A stretch of 64,000 nucleotides of DNA from Bimastos eiseni (GCA_959347315.1 OY365822.1:9178471-9242470); one strand, 5' to 3'. Positions 1-42,360 are shown, counted from the stretch's first letter. The notes: generated from the sequence alone by a model not told the origin. Translations and numbers: made by a program.

Positions 1-131
1 CATTTTATCGTTCTTCCCATGATTATGATGATGATCTTAATGATGAAGACACTAGTGATGATGATGATGATGATGCTGATGATGATGATGATGATGACGA
101 TGACACTGATGAATATTACGTTGTCATTGAC
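1..131. repeat. (GAT)n tract in cyclase intron
   Basis: Imperfect ATG/GAT triplets from about 19 to 112, within the intron after exon 10. Confidence 0.85.
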
Positions 132-28504
<28,373 letters not shown>

Positions 28505-29990
28505 TATTCCTATGTTGAAGCACTTCCTCTATAGGTACAGAGAGCCCGTTGTTTCTGTACAATAATTCAATTTTGTCTTCGATTTGTTCAAAGCATTTGA
28601 TGCAGTTGAATTATTATTATTCCAATGAGGACATCGAACTTCAGCTACTGGGTAATATCTTTGTCGTATTCATCGCATTACATTCACACAGCTATTCCGA
28701 ATGTTCACAAAGAGGAGTCCATTTTATTTTACGATTTCTGCAAAGCGTTTGATTAAGTCGACATTTCTGGAACCCAAGGAAGATGCTCTGCTTTCGATGA
28801 TGATTAGTTATAAAGGGTTTAACGGTGAGTTTCTATCTATTCGAGAGAGAAGGCGAAGATGTTTTATATGATTCATCTTCCAGCGTCTGTCCTTAGACGC
28901 GATGTTTATAAAGAGTTTGTCGCAGTCGAAATATCCGCAATTTTAAGGAAGACATATTACTTTCTGTTCAGTAATATTCCCTTAAGAGTTTTGAGGCTGA
29001 ATCTGTCACGTGACCTGCAGGTGTAGGGAATAAAGTTGTAGGCAATTTCTTCTAAGTATCCGTTGAATATATGTTAGACTCCTGCATGAAATGCTGTTCA
29101 TGAAGACAATTTCCTGCAATATCCTTGTGCATTCACGAAGACCTTTAAATTGGCGAACCGGCTAACTCTGGTTAAAAAAAAACGGTTAGAAATATAGGAG
29201 TCTGTACAGATTCCAAACTAGTATCATCTACCGTTAATGTTGCGTGCCTCTCGACCGAAGTAATACTTGTCATCAAACCGTGAAGTTTCGAGCTCAAGTA
29301 GATTGTAACATCGCTCATTCAGCATCGAGGATTCTTGACAATAATCACCCGGCGTCTGATAGTGTTGCTTTCATGCTACGTTTATTATTCACCTGTATTT
29401 TCTTTCTGTTGCAGTTCCTACAGAAAATTGTCACATATATATATCAAGCATTTAAAATCCTGGAAAACTAAAAACTAATTCGTAGTCAATGCATGGAAGA
29501 TTTAACTGTTTAACCATACAGACTACCTCAAATGTTTTGCCCTAATTTAGTTTGACATTGATAAGAGGTAATGAAAACCGGAAAATATCATCGAAAAGGC
29601 CAGTAAAAAGGTCACGTGATGCATATACTTAACGCTTCAGGAATAACCTGGAAAGGTGGAAATTTGAATTTTCAAAAGGGACTTATGTCTTTAGCAATTT
29701 GTGGGCTTGATATGGACTTACTCGTTGACAATCTATCCAGCTGCTCTGAAATATTCATCCAAAAGGATCAGTAAACAAGCAATCATCGCTTAAACTTGAA
29801 AAAAATTTGGCTGATTCATTTTTAAGCTGGAATTACTTAGAATCTGAGTTTTAAATTATATGAAGCACAGACCGGTTATTCTCTTAAGTCAGCTTGTGTT
29901 GGCGAATTCATTTTCAGTGCCACACCATATAGCTATTTTTAAAATTGTTGTTGTGATACTGTATGGCTGAAGTAATGTTTAACATCATCA
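28505..29990. other. Upstream of the cyclase start; no promoter identified
   Basis: Should contain the cyclase 5' UTR and promoter (minus strand). No TATA box or CpG-rich stretch was convincing, and no other gene was seen. Confidence 0.5.
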
Positions 29991-29994
29991 TGGG

Positions 29995-30120
29995 TCATTG
30001 AAGAGAGCACCTCTGCATAGTTATTCTGTGAGGGGGCGCTATATAAATCTATAAGTACGATACAATATTAATCTCTGAATACAATACAATATAAATCTAT
30101 AAATGCAATACAATACAGTA
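29995..30120 (+). mobile_element. LINE 3' end fragment
   Basis: GAGCACCTCTGCATAGTTAT, GGGGGCGCTATATAAATCTA, then ATACAAT-type tail repeats. Same 3' end as 37860-37937. Confidence 0.6.
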
Positions 30121-30439
30121 ATAGTTGGGAAACAGTGTCATCTCTTCCTTTTCTGCCTGGCTATATTTGACATAGAATTTTGTTGATACAGTTTGAACCT
30201 CTCCTTAGAGGTTCACGCTGTAGGTACCTTGAGGAAATCCTTCATTTATTTAGCGCTGTGGTCATCGGAACAAATAACTCATCGGCATTCACTGAAAATC
30301 CAAATCATCAATGATTTGAGAACAAAACAATACATTAAGGAACAGATTGGACGCACCAGTTCGTATCGTATAAGAAATTTAAACGGCAACGACATTTTCT
30401 GAGAGTTGACTATATATAGTTATCACTCAAAGACGCTAT

Positions 30440-30640
30440 AATGAATGAATGAATGAACGAATGAATGAATGAATGAATCTATGAAACTAGATTACGTCAT
30501 CTCTTCGGGAAATCTACTCAGAAGCTAGCCTACGTGATGCTAAATGTCATTTCAACGACTGCATGTTAGAGCAGTTAGATGAACAGTACCCAGTAAGTTA
30601 TAACAAACACCAGTGGTTGGAACCAATAATATAATACGTC
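30440..30640 (-). mobile_element. Degraded family N1 or LINE tail with (GAAT)n
   Basis: (GAAT)n, then on the minus strand GAGTAGATTTCCCGAAGAG. A TAAATGTCATTT stretch matches the N1 body weakly. Confidence 0.4.
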
Positions 30641-31179
30641 GCCTCTTCTCATTTGTACATGCATGGAACTCGCACTGACAGAGTACGGGTGGTTGCAAAG
30701 TTTAGCCTGAAAGAGCGACTCTCCGCCATTCCTTTCTTGTATACAGGAACTTACAGACGGGACGCATTGATCTTTTCCCGTTGTAGTCTGGGATTATTGT
30801 AGATCATATCGTCGGTTCATTCACGATGCCCTTAATCGTTAATTAGATCTGTGTAAGGACAGACCCTGCAAACCAAATTCTGTAGGGAATATGTGGGACG
30901 AATAGAGGGCGTATAGGAGAGAAATCATTCTAGAAGCTTAGAGGAGAGCAGAACAATATGCTGGACCAGAGAGGCAGACATGGGAGCATGAAAAACATAA
31001 TTTGGAGTAATTTAGCAGTGTGGGACACAAGAAAAAAATTCAAGACCAAGACCCATGAATATGAGACGAATTCCGAGACCAAGACCGCAGTTTTCCGGTC
31101 TCGAGAAGGTCTCGAGACCACATCACTGGAAGTAAAGCAGTAAGCTATGGAGCAACATAATTTTCTTGGGCCTAGTACA

Positions 31180-31320
31180 GATTGAGAGAGAGAGACACAC
31201 ACGGGCAGAGACAGACAGACAGACAGACAGAGACAGACAGAGAAAGAGACAGCGAGAGAGAGAGAGAATAAGGAAGACAGAGGGAAAGAGAGACGGAGAG
31301 AGAAAAGGAGACAGAGATGG
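31180..31320. repeat. (GACA/GAGA)n tract
   Basis: Purine-rich simple repeat. Confidence 0.9.
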
Positions 31321-31589
31321 TAAACAAGTGCGACGACAGGCAAACAGGCAGTAGACAGGATAATTAGACATACTTGTACAATTGCTGCTAGTTCCCATCA
31401 GTAAGCCAATGCTCTTCATGTTATCTATTCTAGCTCTGCGTCTCCACTCTACGTCGACTCCAATCATCGACGTCGTTTAAGGTTCTCGTCGCAGCAGTCT
31501 TCATAGCCGAACTGACCACTAACTCGTCGTGTGAGAGTAGAAGCCAGTCACCCGAAGCCACTCAGGGCTTGACTGAAGACGCGCCAAGA

Positions 31590-31794
31590 GAAGAGCAACA
31601 ACAGCAGCAAGAAGTAGATGAGGAAGAGGAGGATGGGGAGAAGAAGAAGAAGAAGAAAAGGAGGACGAAGAAGAAGAGCAGCGCTGAAAGCAAAACCCGT
31701 GAAGAAGCCATAAGTATAGAGTGGCAAGGACTTTACTTTGCAACGGCACAAAAACGCGAAGACAGTCTGAGTCTCTCTCTTCTCACTCTCACTA

Positions 31795-31872
<78 letters not shown>

Positions 31873-31874
31873 TA

Positions 31875-31907
<33 letters not shown>

Positions 31908-32010
31908 ATCTCTCTCTCTCTGTCTCTCTCTTTCTCTCTCTTCTCTTTCTCCCTCTCTCTTTCTCCCTCTCTCTTTTCTCTCTCTCTCTGTCACTCTCTC
32001 TCTCCACTTT
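31590..32010. repeat. (GAA)n followed by (TC)n
   Basis: GAAGAA-rich at 31600-31690, then CT-rich at 31770-32005. The strand bias switches between purine and pyrimidine within 100 bases. Confidence 0.92.
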
Positions 32011-32224
32011 GCTACTAACAATCACAGTCGTGGCACTCATTATCGTTGAGTTCACCAGGTTGCGCAGGTGGCGCTGAAGTCTCAAAATCAGTTTCCGTTC
32101 TATCGAAGATTTAAACCGACCTAATGACCGCTAGACAATTGTGATAGCCGAAGCAGTGGACGGAAGACTGAAGAAAGACTATTCAGGAAGTCAAGAGAAA
32201 GGAAAGGGCAACGCAGAAAATCAC

Positions 32225-33325
<1,101 letters not shown>

Positions 33326-33860
33326 ACAGCTGAGGCAAAGAGAAATTAAGCAGCAAATTAGAAAGGAAGCAATCGTCATCGATCAATCACCTCAGTGGAA
33401 TTCAATTGAGTTTCCTGACTTAATTAACCTAACCTCTTTTTCCCTTTCCTAGGACGAAACCCAAAAGGTCACCCGACGACAGTTAATGATCCAGTTAACC
33501 AGACAGAAACTCCACAGACTTACTGAATCGCTTAATTAGTCAGTGTACACCTGATGCATCCGTCTGTCTATCATTGATTAGGCCAACCGCAGTTTTATCA
33601 CCAAATGGCAATTAGTCGCTTATTCTTACAAATGAATTTGAAAGCGAGGCAAGGACTTGACGATAGAAGATTTTATCGCAAGAAACCTTTCCTTGACCAA
33701 CAAATTATTACAAGTTGGCCGGTCCTTAGGGTCATGCCCACCTCGTTTTCAAATGCCGTCGTCATATGCGGTCGGCGACCAGTTAGGGAGAGGTACTCCG
33801 TGTACCTTCTTGTTTAGAACCCATAATTTAAACCCCCACGACAGGACACACTCTTTTACA
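33326..33860. other. Intergenic, no recognised feature
   Basis: Ordinary sequence between two simple-repeat blocks. Confidence 0.5.
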
Positions 33861-33864
33861 TCAT

Positions 33865-34290
33865 CGCTCTTGTCTCTCTGTCTCTGTCTCTGTCCTAGTC
33901 TCCGTCTCTCTGTCTCTCTCTGTCTCTCTCTGTCTCTCTCTCTGTCTCTCCCTCTTCAATAATCTCAATAGCTGTCTCCATTGATAATAATTATCTAGAT
34001 CCGTCTCTATATCCAATTCTATCCTTATTTCACTCTTTCTCTGTATACATTTCTCCCTCTCTGCTTCTCCCTCCCCTTCCTCTCTCTCCCCTCTCTCTTC
34101 GTTTCTTTCTCTCACACGTCCTTTCTCTCTCTTTTTATCTCTCTCTTTCTTTTTGTCCCTTAGTTAGCCTGCCTATCTGTATGTCTGTCTCTCCGACTGT
34201 TCTGTCTCTCTCTGTGTCCGTTCGTCCGTCCGTCTGTCTATCTGTCCGCCCATCCGTACGTCCGTCTGTTCGTTCGTCCGTATGTCTATA
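33865..34290. repeat. (CT)n/(TCTG)n/(GTCC)n tract
   Basis: Pyrimidine-rich, with ordinary sequence at 33960-34020. Confidence 0.85.
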
Positions 34291-34494
34291 GGTGCCTGAC
34301 TAAGATATAAACTGACAAGTATGTGGCTAAAGCGCATATTTTATCGTGTATAATATATTATATGAAGCTATGTTTATGTAACGTACCAAGCGAAAGGATT
34401 TAATAACTGACCATTGTTTCGCTTGAGTTCATTTCTATCGGTTTCCTCGAGGATGAATGGCCGAGGCATCAGTCAAGCTCTGCTGAAGCTGATC

Positions 34495-34915
34495 AGCCCT
34501 CAGGAGGAGGAGAGGAAGACGACGACGAGGAGGAGGAGGAGGTAAAAGGAGGAGGAGGAATAGGAAGAGAAGGAGAGGGAGAAGTAGTAAGAGAAGAAGA
34601 AGATGTAAAAGAAGGAAGAGGAGAAGGAGGAGGAGAGAAAGAAGGAGGAGGAGGAGAAGAAGAAGGTGGAGGAATAGGAAAAGAAAAAGAATGAGAAAAA
34701 GGAATAGGAGAAGAAAGGAGACGGAGATGGAAAAGGAGAAGACGGACGAGAGGGAGAAGGAGTAGAAGGAGGAGAAGGAGGAGGAATTGGAAAACAGGGA
34801 GAAGGAGGAATAGGAAAAGAAGGAGAAGTGGCTGGAGAAGGAGATGGAGGAGGAGAAGGAAGGGGAAACGAAGAAGAAGGAGAGGAAGAAAGAGATGAAG
34901 GAGGGGCAGAAGGAA
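34495..34915. repeat. (GGA/GAA)n purine tract
   Basis: About 420 bases almost entirely A and G on the plus strand. Confidence 0.93.
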
Positions 34916-34919
34916 CGGA

Positions 34920-35930
34920 CCTACACGCACTAATCCCCTGGAGCTGTATAGTTCTTCGGCACTGGGTCTCGCTCGGACATTACGTGGGCAATGGCGCCTG
35001 GGTCTCGTACGTTCTCTGCATTCAAGAGGTACATCAACCCAATGCTCCTAATTGAGTACGGGTTATGCACCATCTAGCTGCTCTAGCAGCATGGGGCCTT
35101 CATTATCTATACCACGGCGCAAACATGTGTCTGTTTGCGTGTGAGTGTATTTATGTGTGTGCGTGCGTGCGTTTGTTTGCTTGTGTAACAGATAGGTAAC
35201 ATAAAAACGTATATGATGGTATTAAGTGTAGGCTAAATAGGGTGTAAGTGTATGTCTCAGTTCAAATGTATATGCCTCTAACTCTCTTACTTCCAAATGT
35301 ACGCCCCATATAAATTATTGTGTCCATGTCTGTATCTCGTCCCTCTGCCGAAAAGGAGCATCGTTCATGCCTTCGTTAATCAATCATATATCCATTCATC
35401 AATCCATCCGTTCATTCATATTTCCATTTGTACATCCATTCATACATCTATTCATTCATTCATTTATGCCTTCCTCATAGACAATTATGAATTATGGGTC
35501 AGAAATTTGTCAGTGGCGTAGCTGCTTCTGTGGCGCCCTGGAGCGAACCTTGCTCAAACGCCCTCCCACTGAGCAAGGTCCCTTCTCAGTGCCTCGTGCT
35601 TGCTGTGCAGATATGGTGAATTTAGTTCACATTTGAATTGGATGCTGCAAGCGAGAGTCCGTTCGATCTTGTTTTAAACTATAGTTTGTTCAGCGAGAGA
35701 AATTGTGTTACAATTAAAAAACAATTCTGTTATGTGTAGCTGTCTAGAAAATTATCTGCACTTTTCTTTAAAATTAAACCACAAAGCAATAGCGTGCAGC
35801 ATAAGGAACAAACGTTCGTTAGCATTGAAACCACCACTGATATTTACTACAATTAATAATCACTTGTGCTCATAATATGCGCACTATAGCTTACATTGAC
35901 CTTCATATATACAGTAGAATTGGAAAAGTC
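34920..35930. other. Intergenic, no gene recognised
   Basis: Contains a short GT-rich patch (35125-35180) and ATTC-rich patch (35385-35470). Confidence 0.5.
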
Positions 35931-35931
35931 A

Positions 35932-36005
35932 TTAACCCTTACCACTCCTGAGGTCGCTATGAGCGACCAAATTTAATGCGTTTGATATAATAATTGGAGG
36001 GGTAA
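35932..36005. mobile_element. TTAA-flanked MITE (piggyBac-like), copy 1
   Basis: TTAACCCTTACCACTCC, an internal GGTCGCTATGAGCGACC hairpin, then TTTAATGCGTTTGATATAAT and AATTGGAGGGGTAA. Matches 57124-57203. The right end is worn. Confidence 0.6.
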
Positions 36006-36147
36006 TATGAATATTCATTCATGCGAATATTCATTAGTTTGATAATTCATATATATTGATATTCGAAAGTTATAATAATTATTATTCACTTGTTGTATAA
36101 TATGAACATCTTCTCTTTTATTTCTGTCTATTCTGGAAAATTGTATA

Positions 36148-36158
36148 GCGCACCTTGA

Positions 36159-36192
<34 letters not shown>
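36148..36192. repeat. (AT)n run
   Basis: About 35 bases of alternating AT. Confidence 0.9.
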
Positions 36193-36544
36193 TTTGCATC
36201 AACTCGAAAGTCAGTGCAAAGTTGCCAAAATGAGTTCAACTCTTCTGCACCAGTTTTCCCAACGAACAGAAGAACCAAGTAGTCATGTTAAAAATCAATT
36301 CGACTCAACGAACAGATACATGTAAGTGCCGAAAACGTGTTAATTTCAATGAACACAGTGTATATCTGCAGCCCGAGCAACTGATCTGAATATGAATATT
36401 TACTTAGACTAAATATTTGCAAGTAGGACGTACGTACGCTACGCGGAACAAGTGGAATCATGTCAACCAGTTTTTTTAAAGCTCTCACTTAATGGCTTAA
36501 CTTTGATAACTTTGTTCCACTTCGCTCCATGGAGCTACACCATT

Positions 36545-36665
36545 GCAACTTGTCCAAGGCCGCTACGCAGTGACTTGTGGTGGGTTCGAACCTGCTACCC
36601 TTCGGTTGCAAGGCACATAACATATCGCTACGCTACCGCGTCTCATAATCTATCGCTACGGTTTG
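36545..36665 (-). mobile_element. tRNA-like SINE fragment (second family)
   Basis: The minus strand has GCGGTAGCGTAGCGATATG (A-box like) and AGCAGGTTCGAACCCACC (B box), then CACTGCGTAGCGGCCTTGGA. The spacing suits a tRNA-derived head. Confidence 0.55.
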
Positions 36666-36959
36666 GCTAATGTATCCTCTGTTATTTTTTCCCATTCTTC
36701 CTAATCTGAACTTATTCCATCCTACCATTCTCCTGGTTTCTCCTAATCTGCTGCAACGGAGGTCCATATATGCAACATGCGTTTCTTGTTGCTGATTATT
36801 TGTTTCTGATGCGGTGCTATCCTCAGATGAATTCCTTCGAACCTAAGTTCGACGCCTGTCGACACAGGAAGGAGCCGATCATTAAATTCAACCCACGAAT
36901 TTCACCAACGATGGTCTTATCTGCCAAGTGTGGTTTAAGCAGTCTCCTTCACGATCTCG

Positions 36960-37070
36960 CCACACGCAAACACACGCACACACGCACAAACACACACATA
37001 AACAAACACATACACACACATACAGGCACGCGCACACATGCAGATGAAAATGCAGACAAAGTCACACATT
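36960..37070. repeat. (CA)n-rich tract
   Basis: ACACACAAAC-type repeats. Confidence 0.85.
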
Positions 37071-37084
37071 CCTAGTTCTGTATT

Positions 37085-37104
37085 TTAGGCATTTATGTTG
37101 CAGA

Positions 37105-37142
<38 letters not shown>

Positions 37143-37236
37143 TCTGCAACATAAATGCCTAAAATTCAACTCTATATATTCAACTATATATATATATATA
37201 TATATATATATGCCTGAAATTCAACTCTATATATTC

Positions 37237-37281
<45 letters not shown>

Positions 37282-37285
37282 AGCG
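37085..37285. repeat. AT-cored inverted repeat plus 3' direct repeats
   Basis: TTAGGCATTTATGTTGCAGA and its reverse complement flank a (TA)n core (about 37087-37165). ATGCCT(A/G)AAATTCAACTCT then ATATATTCAACTATATAT repeats twice to the right. Confidence 0.8.
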
Positions 37286-37559
37286 CGCGCGCGTTTGTGT
37301 GTTATACTGCAATTACACTGCCTCTTCTTCTGACCCTCTGGAAACCGAACTCTGACCATCCTCGGACTACCCTTAGGATAGCCCTCCTGACTCGACGCAG
37401 CGCTCCTGAATAGGCTGTTGTCCTGGGTTTTGCTTTCGAGTGTCGCTTCATAGGTTAGAAGATTACGTTTACGATCACGAAATATTACCGATGAAGAAAA
37501 TATTTGCATGTTTTTTCGGTAGATTGATGTCGTTTATGAAGAACTTTCTGTGTGCGTTA

Positions 37560-37940
37560 TCTTCATTCGTATGCTCTTGGCTCGTGCTCACTCCACTCGG
37601 CTGAGCAAGGTCTCCACTGTGTTCCTATTGCTTGCAACAGCACCACGTAGAGCCGTGCTTTCTCGGTGGTAGGCCCTCGATTTGTATTAGCCTCCCTTTG
37701 ACGCCCCTGCATATAGTACTAAGACTTTTTTTGCCAAACACCGGGCGTTTTTTGTTGTTGGCCCATCTACCTAGAATGACCTTCCTCCATCATTAAGGGC
37801 TAAGCTAATGACTCGATTTTCTCCATCGGCTGCTCGCTCTTTAAAGACGTTTCTTTCCCCGGAGTTTCTGTGCTGAGAGCACCTCTGAATAGTTATTCTG
37901 CGAGAGGCGCTACATAAATCTAAGGATACGATACGATATG
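37560..37940 (+). pseudogene. LINE 3' end, decayed ORF2 tail plus UTR
   Basis: A broken reading with KHRAFFVVGPST and DLPPSLRA-like pieces resembles LINE ORF2 C-termini. It is followed by CTTTAAAGACGTTTCTTT, GAGCACCTCTGAATAGTTAT, GAGAGGCGCTACATAAATCT and an ATACG-type tail. Confidence 0.55.
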
Positions 37941-38129
37941 GACAACCTTACCAAGCATGACTTTAAAGCCAGCTTATGCACAGAACGAACGAGGCATAGG
38001 TCAAAATAATGTTGAATGAATCAATGTGATATTATATGATAATTGATAATGCATGATTGAGCGTAATACCATCACATTCACCGATCGATTATGTTATATA
38101 ACACCATTATCACTGAAAACACTTTAAAT

Positions 38130-38480
38130 CAATCAATCATAAATACTTAATATAGCGCCCCTTCAAGGTATATACTCAGAGGCGCTCCCGGCCTAACCTT
38201 CGGTTGAAAACGACAGTTTTAAGAGAGGCGTAAAATGAAGATGAGGAGTTCTTAGGCAGGAGACGTAGCTCTATGGGAAGTCCATTCCAGATGGTAGGTC
38301 CCACGACCAAGAAAGCCTGATTCTGCATTATGGAAGTGCGTGCAAAAGGGACGTTCAGGTCGCCATAAATTAACTGCAGAGCGAAGTGGTCGTCGATCAC
38401 TACAGTAAACTGGCTGAGATAGGGCGACATAGCTCCTGCAAATAAGCAGGCGCAGTACCGTCAAGGCAGCGCCAAACAAA
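38130..38480 (-). pseudogene. LINE ORF2 C-terminus with 3' UTR and (GATT)n tail
   Basis: Minus-strand reading LNVPFARTSIMQNQAFLVVG then PTIWNGLPIELRLLPKNSSS, SFYASLKTVVF. Then GAGCGCCTCTGAGTATATAC, CTTGAAGGGGCGCTATATTA and GATTGATTGATT. Homologous to 62610-62890. The reading is broken upstream. Confidence 0.72.
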
Positions 38481-38489
38481 GGCAGTTAT

Positions 38490-39640
38490 ACCCTAAATAA
38501 GATGCACTAACATTATATCGTGCATGACTAACAGCAGTAAAAATATTCCCTGTATTTACTACGTAATCCACCATATATTGTGTACTGGAAGAGATGATCT
38601 TGCTTATCGTCTCTTCCAAGATAATTATTACTAGAAAACAACTGAAACAAGTCTAGGGCATATAGTCAGAAGCGAAAAATGAGTCGCATGTTGCCCTTAT
38701 TTAAATGGTCATGATGCCGGTTAGGTTGCAGGCTTCAGCTAAGGTGTATACTTACTAGTTAGATCTATCTATTACTTATATCAGCACTAAAATTCTCTGC
38801 ACAGCGTACGAAAATAGAAACGATTATGATCCAAACTTTGGACAAAGCAAACTAACAAAAACTTACATGTAATAGTAATCCTTGAACAGCACTGACGAGT
38901 CACAATTGATAGACAAGACCGATTATAACCGATAATAGGTTAGGCTACGCCGCTACTGTCTTTGCCAACGCACGGTTTGACATGAAACAGCTGCTGCGAT
39001 CTACGATTACTGCACTGATGGGATCATTACGATTCATTAGTTCTTGGGTCGCAGCGGCATCTTTTAGCTGTAGTCCAAGCTGTTTCAGGCCAAACCTTGC
39101 ATTGGCAAAGATAATTCACTCCGCTATGCATCTCACACGCTGATCAGCAATCAGTATGGTAAACCAAATTACTTGTTTGAATGCCAATGTAATTTTCATA
39201 TTTTCAATCACGAACTATAAAAGTTAGATTTTGAAAAGAACATAATAATTATGATATATCTAACTATACCTTTGGGGTGGCCACAGGAGTGGCCAGCCTT
39301 TATTTTGGGTGGCCATAGTCATCCCGGGCCACCTCGTAGAACCGTCCCAGCCGTGAAGACGTGATATACATAAGTTCTAGTAATGAATGAATGAATGAAT
39401 GAATGAATGAATAAATGGATGAATAATTGTTGTGCTGGACTTTCAACCAACCAACTTTTAATAAGTATAAGTATGATAACGACCGGTTTTAAAATCAGAT
39501 ACATCTGGTTGCATTCTACTAGAACTGTTACAACTATATCATAACATGCTAAAGACGGATATATTATGATGATATACTTGAATTCCTATTTCTGGACTTC
39601 TACATGACAGAACAGAGTCAATGTGTTGCCGCTAAGGCTG
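38490..39640. other. Intergenic, no gene recognised
   Basis: Includes (GAAT)n at 39382-39415 and a GGGGTGGCCACAGGAGTGGCC motif near 39275. Otherwise plain. Confidence 0.5.
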
Positions 39641-39699
39641 TCAAAAAATGTTGAAATCACAAACCGGGCACCCGTCGATCCGCGCGGTCGGGTACTCGG

Positions 39700-39740
39700 G
39701 TACCCGAGCAAAAGATGTTAGAAGAAGGGCGATATCATAC
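39700..39740 (+). mobile_element. SINE S1 3' fragment
   Basis: GAGCAAAAGATGTTAGAAGA then AGGGCGATATCAT matches the end of the S1 copy at 46530-46565. Confidence 0.55.
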
Positions 39741-40176
39741 TTTTAGCCCAAAGATAGCTTAGAGGTCGGTGACTGCCCTGACCATAGGGTCTCGGATTTC
39801 TGTGTCTGCCCTCGTTGACCTGCGTTGCCCTATCTTGGAGAATAGTCGTATGACCCCAAGCGCAGTTCTTGGCTGATCCATTTATAGAGCAAAGTCCTAA
39901 CTCATGATACACTGATTTTACACCTAAAGGAACAGACCATTGAGTAATAACACGACAGACTATGATTGTATTATATTGATTTAGTCTCAACGTATAATTA
40001 TACTCAATTATACTAATGAACACCTCATTTATTCCTGTAAGTGATGGTCTATTTATGCCACGTGGGATTTCCGAAAAACAGCTTCCTTCTGTTATCTGCG
40101 TCAATGGTGGTCCCTTGTATGAGAAGGCACAATGTGCAACAGTAGATGGAACTGATTTTGAGTAGGTAACTGTCAA
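39718..40176 (-). CDS. Unrecognised ORF of 152 codons, doubtful
   Basis: The longest open frame in the window that is not simple-repeat translation. No signal peptide, membrane span or family motif was recognised. The last ~10 codons are read from the SINE S1 fragment, and no splice sites or flanking exons were found. In a region this long, an open frame of this size can arise by chance. Most likely non-coding. Confidence 0.1.
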   Translation of the reverse strand: MTVTYSKSVPSTVAHCAFSYKGPPLTQITEGSCFSEIPRGINRPSLTGINEVFISIIEYNYTLRLNQYNTIIVCRVITQWSVPLGVKSVYHELGLCSINGSAKNCAWGHTTILQDRATQVNEGRHRNPRPYGQGSHRPLSYLWAKSMISPFF

Positions 40177-40389
40177 CCTATTAACTTTGATTGGCCCAGT
40201 TGGCTTACATCATCGGTCAACCTAAAACATCCGGTAGATTAATCTGTTAGCATCTCATCGTTCATCTGAACAGCGACGATAACAGAGAAGGTATTGCGGC
40301 AATGACGGTAAAATTAATAGCAACGATGATGATTACGATGAGAGGACGAAAGGAGGGACAGTTGGGTGTTGCTCTTAATATCTGCCATA

Positions 40390-40430
40390 GTTCCTCATTT
40401 ATATAGCGCCTGTAGGGTATTATGCACGAG
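40390..40430 (-). mobile_element. LINE tail remnant
   Basis: CCTCATTTATATAGCGCCTG matches the reverse of the common LINE tail. Confidence 0.35.
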
Positions 40431-40764
40431 GCTTTGTCGTTTCTCGTTACATTTTTGGGACAATAATTTACTCTTTATAACGTCTCTTATACTTTATAAA
40501 TTTTATTTTATATAATTATGTTACGAATATATCAGCATTACTTTGTGTTCTGAAAGCAAGACAATCACTCTTGGATGTCCTGATAATTATTGCGGTTCTC
40601 TTGCGCTTTGTATACAGGTCCTTCTCGTATAGACTTGAACGAAATAGTCTTTCCGACCACGTGAACAATGCATCCTCTCTGGAGATATATAACTACAGCC
40701 TGAGACCTCTCTTTATAAGACGCATATCATCTTGTCATGGATGCGTCGTTAAATAAACTTATCA

Positions 40765-40850
40765 CGCGCGCGCGCGCACACACACACACACAGACACACA
40801 GACAGACACACAGACAGACACACAGACAGACACACAGACAGACACACTTC
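40765..40850. repeat. (CA)n/(CAGACACA)n tract
   Basis: CGCGCGCG, then CACACA, then four CAGACAGACACA units. Confidence 0.93.
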
Positions 40851-40859
40851 AAATTATAA

Positions 40860-42060
40860 ACAATCATAATCTCACCTTAATTTCTTTGCCTTGGTTCCAA
40901 GATTGACACAGAAGTTGCACATGCCTCATATAGTTTATCTAGGTTCACACAAATCCTATAACTGCAATCTGGCTTCATTGATCGTTTTGGTCATCTTAGC
41001 GATGCTGTCCATATAAATGTAGTACTCGTGCAATTTTGGAAATTTCTTGTTGTTCATTCATTATATCGATCACACTCTCACATGTTTCTGCCAGTCGTCA
41101 TATAGCGTCACAGCAGGCGCAACAATATTAATATTAATATAAATCCTATTCTGACATAACTATCACGCGAACCAATCTGCCCCATTCAACCGGATACTCG
41201 TGTGAATGTCAATGCTCCTCCATGAATGGTTGTGATTTCACAGTGGGCCAAATGACCTCATAAGGTCCCAGATCACGATTTAATATCTCTTCGCTTTCCT
41301 CTCTACTCTAACTGCTGTACCTCTGCCATGTGATGCTGAACGAACTTCTGGTCTCTTCGCTCTGCTGACCACATTGATTTCTGCCGCCTTTTGGACAATA
41401 ATTCCATTCAGCTGCCTTATAAATTCATTCTCATATCTCTTAAATCACACAGGGTCTACTCTATGTAACGAATTAGAGATGAGCCTATAGTTTGAATTTC
41501 TTGCCGAGTCCGAGTACCGAGTCCTACGAGTTGAATTTCTTGCCGAGTCTAAGTTTGGAATATTTAAAAAGTCTCATTCTCTTGATTTTGGCAGTATGAG
41601 CACATTTTATGAATTTATTTGTTTTGCCTTTGTTTACACTAGGAAACTGTAACTAGTGGGCCTAAGTACAAATAGTAACAGTATTAATTTGTGTGGCTAC
41701 TGTTGAACAAATCTGACTGGAATTACTCCACTGGTGGTTATAATATATAGATCTACTGTTCTAAACACCTTATACCACGTTCTCTGGCTTCCATTCATAG
41801 ATTCAGAGTTCCTCTTCTCCTTGAACGTCGTTGGCCAATTCAAGCGAGACTATACCCGGTCGTCTGCCCTTTGCATCTCCATGCTTACCCCAACTGCTAC
41901 TTACGATTAAGACGGCGTTCCTGGAGTATGGCAATTGATCGTAGCATTGTTGATGACGTGACTGGCGGCGAAGTTGGTGATTGTTACCCATTTAAAAGCT
42001 TAGCGAAATTATTTAGAGTGGCGTACTGGTGTTTTGTACATACATAAAAAAAATCTTTTA
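40860..42060. other. Intergenic, no gene recognised
   Basis: A repeated GAATTTCTTGCCGAGTC motif occurs near 41498 and 41535. Otherwise unremarkable. Confidence 0.5.
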
Positions 42061-42061
42061 C

Positions 42062-42112
42062 ATGCGCACATACATACATGCATACACACACATACATACA
42101 TACATACATACA

Positions 42113-42146
<34 letters not shown>

Positions 42147-42360
42147 CATACATGCATACACACACACATATATACATACATACGTACATACATACATACA
42201 TACATACATACATACATACATACATACATACATACATACATGCATGCATACATACATAAATACATACATACATACATATATACATACATACATATATACA
42301 TGTATACACACATACATGGCGTTGATGATGAGGATGACGACGACGATGACGACAACAGCA
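42062..42360. repeat. (ATAC)n microsatellite then (GAC)n triplets
   Basis: CATACATACATA with TATA/CACA variants to 42315, then GATGACGAC triplets to about 42358. Confidence 0.95.

Noticed and set aside
31016..31128. Possible hAT element with CAGTGTGGG / CCACATCACTG ends
   Set aside because: Ends match only partly and no 8 bp target duplication is seen.
31569..31800. Gln/Glu/Lys-rich frame that looks like a charged nuclear protein
   Set aside because: Sits on a (GAA)n tract and runs into (TC)n; no splice sites or family motif.
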